Below, piece by piece: positions 44,507 to 55,589 of a DNA stretch of 64,000 nt. Source of the stretch: Schistocerca nitens. Its lineage: Eukaryota; Arthropoda; Insecta; Orthoptera; Acrididae. The notes under the pieces are model-generated. The model was given only the letters and a program-made list of their open reading frames with translations, was not told the DNA's origin and did not search any database. Position 1 is the first letter of the stretch; each line of letters begins with the position of its first letter. The stretch covers positions 544,413,602-544,477,601 of the forward strand of contig NC_064616.1 of the NCBI RefSeq assembly GCF_023898315.1, read 5' to 3'. A program made the translations under genes and the position numbers.

Positions 44507-45965
44507 TTTAAATGACATGACCAACGTCGTCGTCCTGGACCTGGATTCAAACCCAATATCTATAGCTATTGCTAACTAAGCTAAGCTTTCTTTGTGCCTT
44601 GTTGAGACGCGATCACTAGGCATAAAGAGACGTGAACTATAGACGTTTGCACCAGCATCAGTTTTCAATTCAAATCCTGAAAATAAATGACGAAAATGTT
44701 TGTACTAACCTGGGAATCCTGTCATAACAGTTAGCTTCCTGGGAACTACACCCAACGACGTTTAATATGGTGGCATTCACAAGGAACATGGTATGCTCAT
44801 GTTTAAAAGTGAAATGCAATCATGTAAAGCTTGTGACAGGGATGCGAACCCAGAACCTAATCGGATTGTTAACGAACACAGCATCTAGCGCCGTCGTTTT
44901 CTAGCCGGAAACCGACGATAAATAGCTATTGTTGGTTCACCAGTAGCTAGATGTGCACATGTTTAGCTAGACATCAGGCGACGAACCGTTCTGTGCTGAC
45001 TGGAATTCAAATCCCGCACACGTGGTCGTGAAGACACTTTAACTATCAAGTTCTTTTCCAATATTAGCTACGACTGGCATGTTTGTACTTTCAATGATGT
45101 GATGGAAATTACTCTGCTGGCTAGAAGTTGTGTCCACAACATATCGTCGTTGGTGATCACAACGAACACAACGTCAAAACCCAAATCCATTTTCGCCAGT
45201 AGGATGGAATGTTTGAACTTGAAAAATGTAAGGAAATGTTTGATCTTGTAATGTTGTGATAAAAGCTCATCATGTGGCTGTGAGTTGAAACGAACACGTT
45301 ACAGCTGTGAACGCACGGAGAGACGTTGAAAATGCAACTATTTTTCACTTGTATTTCCTTGTGCACATGCAAGGGTTTGAAATGAAATAATCAATATTTT
45401 GTGCTGATCAGATTTCGAAACCAAATAGGAGCCTTTCGAGGAGGTTAAGAAGAGTTTGCAATCTTGGGGAGTACAGTGAAATCGAATTCTAATCCCAGTC
45501 CAGCACCACAATTTTCGACGTCACTGTTTCAAATAACGTCTGAGGCTTGCGAACTTACATGGCCATTGGTTCATTAAATAAAATACGTTTTCTAGTTTAC
45601 GACGGATTGCTGGTGACAGACTCTCTGCCTTCCGGGGTTTCTCCATCTGTCACAGCTCAAACGAGTGCCGCTCTGCCCAAGTCGGCTGCGAAGGAATGTT
45701 ATCTTTACTGCGGATGTTGAACTACGGAGCTTACTGGCGTTCTGCCCTTGGCGTTACTAGGGGTGAAGCAGGGTTACTTGTGTGTGTTAAAAATCTAAGC
45801 CTGACGTAAGATGTAAGCCTACACGTTTTGCACATCAATACAAGATTAATCCCCCAGACCACAGAACCCAATGCCAAGCACAAAATTATGAATTGTAGAG
45901 TATTCATTTGGATGTATATGCAGATGTCAAGGGACGGGTAACAGGAAGGAGGGCGGGATCTGGGA
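44507..45965 (+). repeat. Complex repeat X, copy B, second part
   Basis: Resumes the repeat broken at 38655 and matches the reverse complement of 29720-31295. Minus-strand B-box-like strings occur at 44543-44554, 44839-44852 and 45001-45016. About 100 bp present in copies A and C (around 30850-30950) is missing here. Confidence 0.85.
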
Positions 45966-45969
45966 ATGG

Positions 45970-46690
45970 ATGTACTCTAATATTTTATCCAAAATCCTTC
46001 ATTATTTTGTACTTCTATCATGCGTCTTGGCGTAGAGTGTATAAGCCGTCGGACGTAACAGCCTGAAGAGGCAGCTTCCTCCCAGGCTTCCAGGACGCAG
46101 TCCCAAAGAGCGTCCGATGTATTTGGTTGGTTTCGTAGCCAGATCTCTGTTAATGTTCTCGCGACCTCAGCCCACATGTTTACCATGGAGTTCATATTAT
46201 CCGCAAGTGGCGGCCAGTCCATGAGGCTGACGCCAATCGTGGAGAGCCGCTGCTCAACAAATGCAGACTTGTGAATGGGCGAATCGTCCTCTTGCAATGT
46301 GACGTCCCCTTCCTCGTACAGGATTCGCACTGACGGAAGCATCACATTTTCCGATATGTGGGGATATTGCACGCTGTCCAGAGTTCCTTCTATCCTGTGA
46401 AGAATTCCCGCCCCTCTTGCAGAAATCCAACCCCAGCAGGTAACAGATAGCTGGCCCCTTCTTCTCGTTGTTCTTACATATTCGCGTCGATGGCGAGTCC
46501 CTTGTGGTCTGTAAACGATTCGTGGACCGTCGTTACTGGTGGAAAACAACTTCTCATTAGTGAAAATTACGTTGTCCCAAGACGCCCTCAGATGGAGCTC
46601 CGCAAATGCTAGCCGGTATAAAACGTTGTATTCGCTGAGCTCTGGTTTCACTACTGATCGTCGTGCATGCAGTTCAGGGTTCAGTTTAAT
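45970..46690 (-). pseudogene. Tc1-like transposase fragment, arm B
   Basis: The 242-codon minus frame 45977-46705 is open throughout the catalytic domain but lacks the N-terminal HTH (homology to arm A starts at 'ELHARRSVVK'). In this frame the first catalytic Asp is Asn ('VIFTNEK', residue 50), the second is kept (QEDDSPIH, residue 140), and the final Glu is Val ('NSMVNMWAE', residue 175). So it is open but catalytically dead, whereas the arm A copy has stops but keeps all three residues. The frame continues to 'TPRRMIEVQNNEGFWIKY', the normal C-terminus. Confidence 0.9.
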
Positions 46691-47269
46691 ACTACTAAAG
46701 TACAACTAATACCAATACAAACAAAACTTCAAAAAATTAGTAGCTAAAACCCAAAATTCAAGCGTCCAATGGAACACTCAACGAAGTTAAAACACTGAAT
46801 GATAATTGTACTGAAATATTTCACTAGAATGCATAAGAAACGTCCGCTGAAAACTAAAGCACAAAATTTACTAAACGAGTTCAGCGCACAGATAACTCTA
46901 AAAAACACAATGAGCGACTGTTTCCAAAAGATTATTACATCGTTATTTCGCCACAAACAGCATTAAACACCGCTGAAAACTATTAAATTTAATAACTGTA
47001 TAACAGTGCACAATTAAATTTGATAGCACTTTAGATTTATAACCGCTACAGCTGCAACTGCACGCTGCAATATGTAGACACACTACTGAGTCATAAGGCT
47101 TGGAATAACGACCTAAGCACACACACAAGTTACAGACCACTCGAGTCATTAACACAGGAAGCTTAATGAAAATCCACTAATAAGATACTTTTACAGGAAA
47201 TATTACCACAAATAAACTTTAAAATAAATAACTGGAGACTAAAACTTTAGAAAATATTGACGAGCAATT
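46691..47269. other. Unassigned AT-rich DNA
   Basis: Outside the inverted duplication. No supported gene. Confidence 0.5.
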
Positions 47270-47682
47270 TCAACAGCATTCCAGCACACGTGACATCTAC
47301 ATTGTCGCCGCTCCGACTTCGATATTTGTCACAGCACTGTGCCAACTTTCGAAAACCTTTGTCATAGAAAGCAGCTGCCGGTGTTTTTGGCCAGTTGTCT
47401 GTGCCAAAATGTTGTCTTCATAGCCAGAGGTTCATGCGAACAGAGATGAAACTCAGGGGGAACCAATTATCGACCGTACTGAGGGTGATAAAACATGTCC
47501 CATCGAAAACGAGAAAACGATGTAGTAACATCTTCATAGCCCTGCTGAGAGCGGCTCAGAATTGTAATGAAGAAGGAAATGCATGACAGTTGTTATGTTG
47601 TCTGCATGACATATTCGTCAGATTTTCAGTGTGATGTCTGTTTTGCACCCGAACAGACCTTACTTTCCGAATCACCCTCGTA
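47270..47682 (-). mobile_element. Internally deleted mariner fragment
   Basis: The right boundary is a mariner-type TIR (reverse complement CGAGGGTGATTCGGAAAG) ending at 47680 next to TA. Within about 130 bp the minus strand passes into C-terminal transposase sequence: 'RWDMFYHP', 'EFHLCSHE'-like, 'RQHFGTDN', 'AAAFYDKGFRKLAQ', 'DKYRSRSGDNV', matching the end of a DD34D transposase. Nearly all of the N-terminal and catalytic coding region is deleted. The other TIR was not found. It is a different subfamily from the mariner at 10973. Confidence 0.78.
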
Positions 47683-48590
47683 GATGATCGTTAGAAGCAA
47701 TGATTATACGTACTGGCGAAGAAGACCAAAGGAGGCCTGGTTTTCTAGGCTCATCAGTGATATTCACAACGCCACAGTTTCTCAGTTGTGACTTTGAACC
47801 ATTCGGCTTGGAGTTTTCTGCGGTGTCAGTCGTAAGAAAGGCGTTCTTTTTACGGCACCTTGCAGTGCTGTCAGAATCATGTAATGTTCCTTTCACAATG
47901 CGGTCAAATTGTTGCAGTGGCGATTCAGGTATCTGACTCGATGAATATGTGGCCATGGCCTCAGCTGTGTACTACAGAGATTGCAGTATCGGCTCTTCTG
48001 CCTTTTTGACATTCTAGTTATGAGCTGGTATTGGTTAGGTTCGGCGCTGTCTGGAGAAAACTAAATCTTTTTATAATCACAAAGCATACCTTTCATCGCC
48101 GCAACAGTGAATTTATGCATCAGAAGGCCGCTTTTCAGGTTTACTGATGTTGAATACTTTTAAGGTATCAGGATGTTTCATTGTACCTAACCACCACTTG
48201 AGAGGACCAAGTAGTCTTAGGAGAAGGTTATCATGCGTTAATCACATATTCTGAGTTTTTAAGTGCCAGAGCCTCATCTCTCACCCCTTCCCAAAGGCTA
48301 CATTTAATTTGCAGGGCTTTTCCCAGAGTCCACAATGCCTTAAAATGCTGGTGGAGTTACCACAAGGTCATTGAGATATACGTCACAGTTGGTTTTACTC
48401 TGACCTTTGTGCTAGAAACCAAAGACCGTGAGACTGTACAATGCTTAACATTTATTACAATATATCAGTCTGACCTATTGGGTATGGTGCTTGAGTGACT
48501 TTGTAGATCATACTAGACGGTAACAGAATGTTGGGCGTCTATGGCTACAGGCCCTGCAGCATGCAAAGAAGTCACCAAAATATGACACAA
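47683..48590. other. Unassigned DNA
   Basis: No supported gene. The overlapping frames at 47672-47956 are not recognised. Confidence 0.45.
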
Positions 48591-48599
48591 ATATACAGT

Positions 48600-50060
48600 T
48601 TGTAATGGTAGGCCACCCACCGAATATTATTGTGTTCCAAGAGATCCTCCACCTGCGCACTTAGTTGCGGTCGCGTCTTGTCGTTGATAACAATGAAGTT
48701 AGAGTCGAATGCACCGTCGAAGAGATGTGAGGAAGGTGTGCAGTGTCAGACTAACATTAGGTGGTGAGTTTATTGTTTTCAAAGATATGGAGGTCTGTAC
48801 ACCCGTGCGACCTTGTAACTCCCCACACCACAGCACCAGGATGACCAAAACGATACAGTTCGATTATGTTCATAAGTGAGTCATGTGTTCACATATGGCG
48901 ATAGGTGGGAACACGGAGTTGACATCCTTGCTGGTGCCATACATAGCGCAACATCATGCACACACTTTATAGAGACACATGTTATATATGGACGAGTATT
49001 GTGCTACTGAAAAATGGTACCGCAATAATGGCACATGAAACGTAACAAAAAGATGGTTCAAATGGCTCTGAGCACTATGGGACTTAACTTCTGAGGTCAT
49101 CAGTCCCCTAGAACTTAGAACTACTTAAACCTAACTAACCTAAGGACATCACACACATCCATGCCCGAGGCAGGATTCGAACCTGCGACCGTAGCGGTTG
49201 CGCGGCCCCAGACTGTAGCGCCTAGAACCGCTCGGCCACTCCGGCCGGCCTGAGACGTAATACCTGGGGACGCAGGATGTCCATGTCATTTCATTCTGGT
49301 GACAGAGTGCCCTCATTTACTGCCAGCCATTACCTGAAGTCATCTCCCATAGCTCCCGACATTGTGGTGCAGGGCGTAGCATTGCTGCTCGTCTACAAAA
49401 CAATTGAAAAATGGGGCCCTCCCTAGGTAGCCGCTGTACTCACCGATTGTGGCCATCAGCGGCAGTGCAGAACAGCGATTCATAGCTGAACAAAATGCGA
49501 GGCTGTTCATCAGCAGTACTTGCTTCCCGGTCACAGCACCGCTTGAAAGACGACCGCTTGTGATGTGGTGTTAACAGCAGCCTATACATGCGATGGTAAT
49601 TCTGCAGCTAGTCTCCGACCAGCGGTGGTGAAGAACATAGAATATTCCAGGATGTCCAGTACTTGTTCACGGAAGGTGGGTGCAGATGTGAGGGGGTTAT
49701 AATGTGTTTGGTGCTCAGTAAGGCGTTACTCCGATGTGGTGGTCGGATGTGGTCGACTGAAACCTTGAGTGCCAGTATTCTTACCCTCTTGTTCCCATGA
49801 AATCCAATGTTTTGCGACTGTCACATCAAAATGCCCCACAAATCAGGATGTTACACCATCCACCCAACCAGCCAAACGGAGACATACAATGAGACTTTTC
49901 CAAACTGTTTGGTGGTAATAACGCTGAATCATACGAGTACGCGGCATCCACGTGTCCTTCACACTGATCACTGAACATTTGACACTCTTCACATCCCTTA
50001 TACAACCCACAGTGAGTGGTGATAACAATAACGACGAACAACACTAATGTATTCTGGTGG
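48600..50060 (-). pseudogene. Tc1-like transposase pseudogene C
   Basis: Heavily decayed; assigned by blockwise translation on the minus strand. Near 49900 a segment aligns by DNA with the HTH region 'FERGLIVGLRLAGW' of arthropod Tc1-like elements. Near 49500 'ILFSYESLFCTAADGHNR' resembles the first catalytic block (FSDES, Asp lost). Near 48680 'NFIVINDKTRPQLSAQVEDL' resembles the second (Asp kept). The final Glu block was not found. A SINE splits it at 49046-49250. Frames are broken throughout. Confidence 0.62.
49046..49250 (-). repeat. tRNA-derived SINE in Tc1-like pseudogene
   Basis: Complete minus-strand SINE, B box GGTTCGAATCC, TSD tgaaacgtaa / tgagacgtaa at 49036-49045 and 49251-49260 with one mismatch. 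Confidence 0.93.
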
Positions 50061-50699
50061 GCGTTCTGTTCGTTCGCGGATAACCTCGCTGTTGAGTGCC
50101 TTCTATTTGTCATTGGAAATGAAACTCTAATCATTTACATACCCGCCAGTGGTGTGTACATGTAAGAAATTCCATTGGTATCCCAGTAGATCTTCTATGA
50201 GCTTCCCTTTTTTACCAGGCAGTGTCTTTGCACATCAAGTCCGACGGCAAAGCTTCCACCACGATGAAAACCGGAATCACTTCTGTGGTTGTTTTATTTT
50301 GTTAACTATTCCCATCGTCAAATACGAAAATTAATCCAGCTGTTGATAACATTAAGACGTTTACGAATATCACGGATTAATCCTTTCTCCAACAAGATCA
50401 CAACCTCGAGAATAGCATTTCTTGGTAAGAATAATGGTGACGATAATATCTACCACAACCATGACTACCTAAGGATCCACTGTGACAGCAATAACGTGCC
50501 TCAAGACGTAGGATATGTAAATGGAATAAGACTCGCATTTCAAATATTTATTGAACGTAAACATCACTAACGAATTAGGCCTGTTCCGACTGGCCGACTG
50601 CTGCCTACAAGCCAGGACGAGGAAGAATCCATAATCGTGGGACATATAATCAGCATGTCGGCAATCCCTCAACCCATGATTGATAGTAAATGAATCCGG
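50061..50699. other. Unassigned DNA
   Basis: No supported gene. Confidence 0.45.
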
Positions 50700-50872
50700 A
50701 TGACGACGCTCCTCCTTAATGCCAGCAGCTCCTCATTTCGCCTCGCGAGGCTGAGTAGACCCCCCTCCAGACTTCTCTACATCAGAAAAAATGTCAGGAG
50801 TAACCAGTAATCGAACCCGCTTCCTTCCGCACCAAAGGCTACAGCGCTAATAAATTCGATGTGGAGGCGGTC
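50700..50872 (-). repeat. tRNA-derived SINE (third family)
   Basis: On the minus strand: a head with 'tagcgctgtagcctttggtg' and B box GGTTCGATTAC, then a body with 'ttttttctgatgtagag' and 'ggtctactcagcctcgcgag'. This body recurs in orthopteran repeats as I recall them. No TSD was seen. Confidence 0.65.
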
Positions 50873-52837
50873 ACAATGTGTATCAGTATGACGGAGAAAA
50901 TTGCAACATTAGAAAAATGGCACTAGGAACGGTACAAATAGGCACTGTAACACGGTATCACCGCAATAGCTTGTCCTATAATGTTTAGATACTCTTAGCA
51001 GCATTTAGGTTCACTAATGGCATTAGGTGACGTTCTAACTAAAAGAAACTGAAATACTGTCTGATGATGCAGAACACGTTACATCACATAAAAGGACTGG
51101 GAAAAGTTTTGAGCTTATGTTTCTGCCAACATAGATGTTAGTGACTGACTACTACCATGTTTGAAGAAGTAGTGTAAGTGTGTCGTCTGAGACCTTTCAT
51201 GAAATATGGACAGAGAGAAGATTCTGGGGAATGTACAAGACATCGTAGAATAAGAGCGAACCTTGAGAGAGATTCTGGGTAATATTAAGGTGGAGCACGG
51301 GAGTTAGTGAGGTACGCAATATTATATGGAGGACGATTAGAAAGACAGCCACCAGAATGCACAATAGTCCTCAGTTTTGTGGTGAAACTTTGGTGCAGCT
51401 GCAGTCATTGCGGAAGGATGAGAAACTGATGACTAACTTATACCAAACAATCATTTCATTCTCCTACATATTTTTTCGAACGGTGGAAAACTAGAAGTCA
51501 TGACAGTCTTGGCTTAATGGTAGATGTATACTAGCATAGCAGTACGATTAAGCTGCAGCCACGACACGGGTGTATTCTGTCTGGTCGATAGGTACAACGT
51601 GACATTAAAGCTCGATTCCTACCGTAATGGAGCAAAATTACACTGTTAAATGTCAAATAGAATTTTTAAAGCCATTAATCGTCCAAGACTTCAGTGGCAT
51701 AGGATAAACATAAATATCGACTTTCTAATTACTTTTCCGTGACATTTTTGCTCACCGGAACATTATTGGCATCTAAATGAAAACTCTTCATGCAAAAGAT
51801 TGTACTAGAGGTGGGAATATTAACGAAATGTGAATATGCAATCACGTTCCTATCCAAACACATTTTTCAGCTCGGCCGTTGTATGCGTTTCATCGCCGTT
51901 ATCGTTCAAAGTGAGTGGATAGCACCTGAGATACAGCAAAATTGTAAGTGAAATGATTTTCCTCTTGCTGGTTGCAATTTCCATCGACCTTGTCCGAAGT
52001 TCCTTCGACATCCGGGAGCTGTTTACTCCGAATTCAGTGAAATAACTGATAGATATCGTCACTTGAAGGTGGACCGAGATCTGAGATTCGTTATAGTAAA
52101 ATTAATATCTGTTTGTAAATAAAATGTGGAACCGGTGACATACATTTTCGTTATTACATCAGAGAAAAAGTTGAAGAGCTCGCTTGAAAGTGCCACGAAT
52201 AAAATACTTAGTTAATAGAAATCTATTTGAGGTTAAGTAATACATACTAGTGCGTGTTGCGGGCTTTAACAAGGAGAGCATGAAAAATGGAATTTAATGC
52301 AGCTCTTAAACAGCACATACAATGTGTTTTTATTTCCCTCGTCACGTGAGAAACATGTGGAAAACATAAGAAAAATTATATAAAAAACCGAATGAGCTAT
52401 CAAATCAAAACGGAATGTTCTAGTACAAACCAAACAAACTAGTAAATAAGGTGTGTAATAAATGTCAAGGCCCATCTCTGATGGCACAGATGAGCTAAAA
52501 CATCGCTGGCAGGGGAATTTAGAACCATTTTCGGTAAACAGCTTCAAACTCTGAAAATCCGTGAGAATGCAGGCTCATGCGTAGCACTGCGTAAGCTGAT
52601 ATGGACGCAGAGGGACGAGGACAGCAGAGCGGCGAAGAGGTTTATCAGTGAGCGGCATGTGTGCGCCTCAGATGCACTCCACCTCCTCCCTGTACCTGTT
52701 GGTCTAATCCCAGCGAGATGGCCCGGCGCATGTGTGCATAAAACGGTTATTGACAGTCACATCTCCTGTAGTTTTGCACTTTCCCTTGATTACATTAGAC
52801 TAAACAATAAACTGGAAGTGATCGTATGGCATTTTTG
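50873..52837. other. Unassigned DNA
   Basis: About 2 kb without a supportable gene or repeat. Frames of 70-93 codons on the minus strand are not recognised. Confidence 0.45.
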
Positions 52838-53032
52838 GCCGGTAGGCCCCATTCGGGGGAGTTCGGCCACCGTATTGCAAGTTCTTTTTGGGTGACGCCA
52901 CATCGGCGACTTGCGAGTCAATGATGATGAAAATGATTATGAAGGACACACAACCCTCAGTCCCCTGCCGGGAATCGCACATTGGTCTCCTGCGTGGTAG
53001 GCAATAACGCTACCGCTACGCTACGGAGGTGG
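52838..53032 (-). repeat. tRNA-derived SINE (second family)
   Basis: Body as at 4867-5101. The head on the minus strand reads 'cgtagcgtagcggtagcgtt', then 'ctaccacgcaggagacc' and a B box GTGCGATTCCC. tRNA-like but without intact cloverleaf pairing to my eye. Confidence 0.75.
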
Positions 53033-53552
53033 ACTATCTTAACAAGAAGCAACACCCTATACCGTTAATATGTGATTTACATTTTGTAGGTCTCACAATG
53101 CAGAAAAGACGTGAATGCGTAGTAATACTTAATGAAGTAAGTAGTTCTAGTGAAATTATCTTCTGGTACCATCTTGTCCTGCGATTTACAGCTGACAGAT
53201 ATATTGATTTAAACCAATGCACCAGAGAGCGTGTTTTTGAAAAGAAATATCCCCATGAATGACGCATACTAGGCACGATAATTTAATTATTTGGCGAGGA
53301 TCTTTTAACATCACTTGTAGTAAAAGTTTTCGTAGAATGACTGCGACAAACACTTTTAAGTTTCTAACTGCAGACAACTGATATAGTAAGAAAAGATTTG
53401 CATTAAGAGACTGCAAATAACTGTCATCAGGAACAGTACTACTGAATGTATAAAAATAAGCACAGACAGGCAATCAGTTCAGTCATCATCCAAACGGAGG
53501 TGAAGAATATACTCAGTCAGAACCCATCGTTCGACAAAAGCAATCAATTGGT
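53033..53552. other. Unassigned DNA
   Basis: No supported gene. The overlapping frames at 53029-53276 on both strands are not recognised. Confidence 0.45.
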
Positions 53553-53752
53553 GCAAATGGTTCAAATGGCTCTGAGCACTATGGGACTCAACTACTGAGG
53601 TCATTAGTCCCCTAGAACTTAGAACTAGTTAAACCTAACTAACCTAAGGACATCACACACATCCATTCCCGAGGCAGGATTCGAACCTGCGACCGTAGCG
53701 GTCACGCGGTTCCAGCTGTAGCGCCTAGAACCGTTCGGCCAATTCGGTCGGC
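53553..53752 (-). repeat. tRNA-derived SINE
   Basis: Complete minus-strand copy of the Ser/Leu-headed SINE. The expected 'cagactgtag' reads 'cagctgtag' (one-base deletion). TSD not evident. Confidence 0.9.
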
Positions 53753-54150
53753 AGATATCAAAGAAAATGGGTTATCAGAAAAGGGTAGCCACTTTCAACA
53801 AAAACTAAAGACATCAGAATAGTGTGAAGGATGAGAGAGTTAAAACTCGAGAATAAGAAGGGCATGTGGCGTTAAGAGTAGATGATAATTTGGTAACATT
53901 GTAACACATGTGTGTAGTGTAGAAAAGTTCTTTAACACTAACTTAAGTCAGTAACATGAAGTTTTCAGAATCGTTATGCCGTCTTGAAAGACCCGATACC
54001 AGCCATTATAAATAACTTCAGTAACGCGAATTTGACTCCCACTACAAGAGACATTGTAATGTCTATCATTTCTTCAGGAAATAATAGTGGTTATGATAAA
54101 AATCAACAAAGTTACCGAAAGTTTGTTCTTCTGAGTACAGCATAATCTTA
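53753..54150. other. Unassigned DNA
   Basis: No supported feature between the SINE and the LINE 3' end. Confidence 0.5.
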
Positions 54151-54344
54151 AATTCTACATCTACATCCACAATAATTCTCTGCAAATCACATCTGAGTGC
54201 CTGGCAGAGGGTTCACCGAACCACCTTCACAATTCTTTGTTATTCCAGTCCTGTATAGCGCGCGGAAAAGAACGAACGCCAGCCTGTATCTTTCCGTACG
54301 AGCTCTGATTTCCCTTATTTTATTGTGATGATCGTTTCTCTCTG

Positions 54345-55160
54345 TGTAGGTTGGTGTCAAAAGCTTTCCGAAAATCCAGAAATACGGAGTTGATCTGAAA
54401 TCCCTTGTCTATAGCACTCAACACTTAATGCGAATAAAGTCCTACCTGTGTTTCACAAGAACGATGTTTTCTGAACCCATGTTGACTTTGTGTCAATAGA
54501 CCGTTTTCTTCAAGGTAATTCATAATATTCGAACACAATATGTGTTCCAAAATCCTGCCGCATATCGACGTTAACGACTTGAGCCTGTAATTAAGGGTAT
54601 TACTCCTACTACATTTCTTGCATATTGGTGTGACTTGTGCAATTTTCCTGTATTTGGGTACGGATCTTTCGTCGAGCGAACGGCTGTAGGTGACTGTTAA
54701 GTATGGAGCTAATGCATCAGCATACTCTGAAAGGATCCTAATCCGTATACAGTCTGGGCCAAAAGACTTGCTTTTATTAAGTGATTTAAGTTCCTTCACT
54801 ACTCCGAGGATATTTACTTCTACGTTACTCATGTTGTCAGCTGTTCTTGATTCGAATTGTGGAATATTTACTTTGTCCATTTTTGTGAAGGGATTTCGGA
54901 GGGCTGTGTTAAGTAACTCTCCTTTGGCAGCACTGTCTTTGATAGTATTTCCATTGCTATCACCCAGAGTAGGCATTGATTGTTTTTCGCCGCTAACATA
55001 CTTCACATACGACCGTAATATCTTTGGATATTCTGCCAGGTGTCGAGACAAAGTTGCTTTGTGGCAACTGTTATAAGCATCTCGCGTTGAAGTCCGCGCT
55101 AAATTTCGAGCTTCTGTAAAAGATCGCCAATCTCTGGGATTTAATTCTGTTTAAGTGTGG
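54345..55160 (-). pseudogene. CR1-like RT, N-terminal half
   Basis: The 208-codon minus frame 54425-55051 contains 'LKSLNKSKSFGPDCIRIRIL' (KSxGPDxI), 'KIAQVTPICKKCSRSNTLNY' and 'LTQSQHGFRKHRSCETQ', the fingers motifs of CR1/L2-type RTs. After a stop the reading continues to 'FLDFRKAFDT', which holds the first catalytic Asp, and is then cut by the deletion near 54343. The palm with YxDD, the thumb and the C-terminus are gone. Confidence 0.87.
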
Positions 55161-55176
55161 CATGTTTGTGTCGTTA

Positions 55177-55374
55177 GGCCGACGGCGTTGGCCGAGCGGT
55201 TCTAGGTGTTCCAGTCGGGAACCACGCGACTGCTACGGTCGCAGGTTCGAATCATGCCTCTGGCATGGATGTGTGTGATGTCCTTACGTTAGTTAGGTTT
55301 AAGTAGTTCTAAGTTCTTGGGGGCTGATGACCTCAGATGTTGAGTCCCATAGTGCTCAGAGCCATTTGAACCAT
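55177..55374 (+). repeat. tRNA-derived SINE with 12-bp TSD
   Basis: Plus-strand SINE inserted in the LINE between endonuclease and RT. Perfect TSD tttgtgtcgtta at 55165-55176 and 55375-55386. Confidence 0.95.
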
Positions 55375-55589
55375 TTTGTGTCGTTATTTCTGCAACTGAG
55401 TTCTGACCCGTTTTGTGTACCAAGGAGAATCAGCTCCGTCGTTTCTTAATTCATTTGGTATGAATCTCTCAAATGCTGCTGATACTATTTCTTTGAATTC
55501 AAGCCGCATCTGGCCTACACTTATGTTATTAATTTGTAATGAGTAGCGATTGCCTCTCAGGAAGATGTCATGTGAGTTTCGATCTGCTT

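Larger units (their letters stand above)
36463..46690 (-). repeat. Arm B of large inverted duplication
   Basis: Partner of 28370-32593, 3.87 kb away across the spacer. It is longer because 38656-44506, carrying the gypsy gag-integrase, is inserted within repeat X. Confidence 0.85.
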
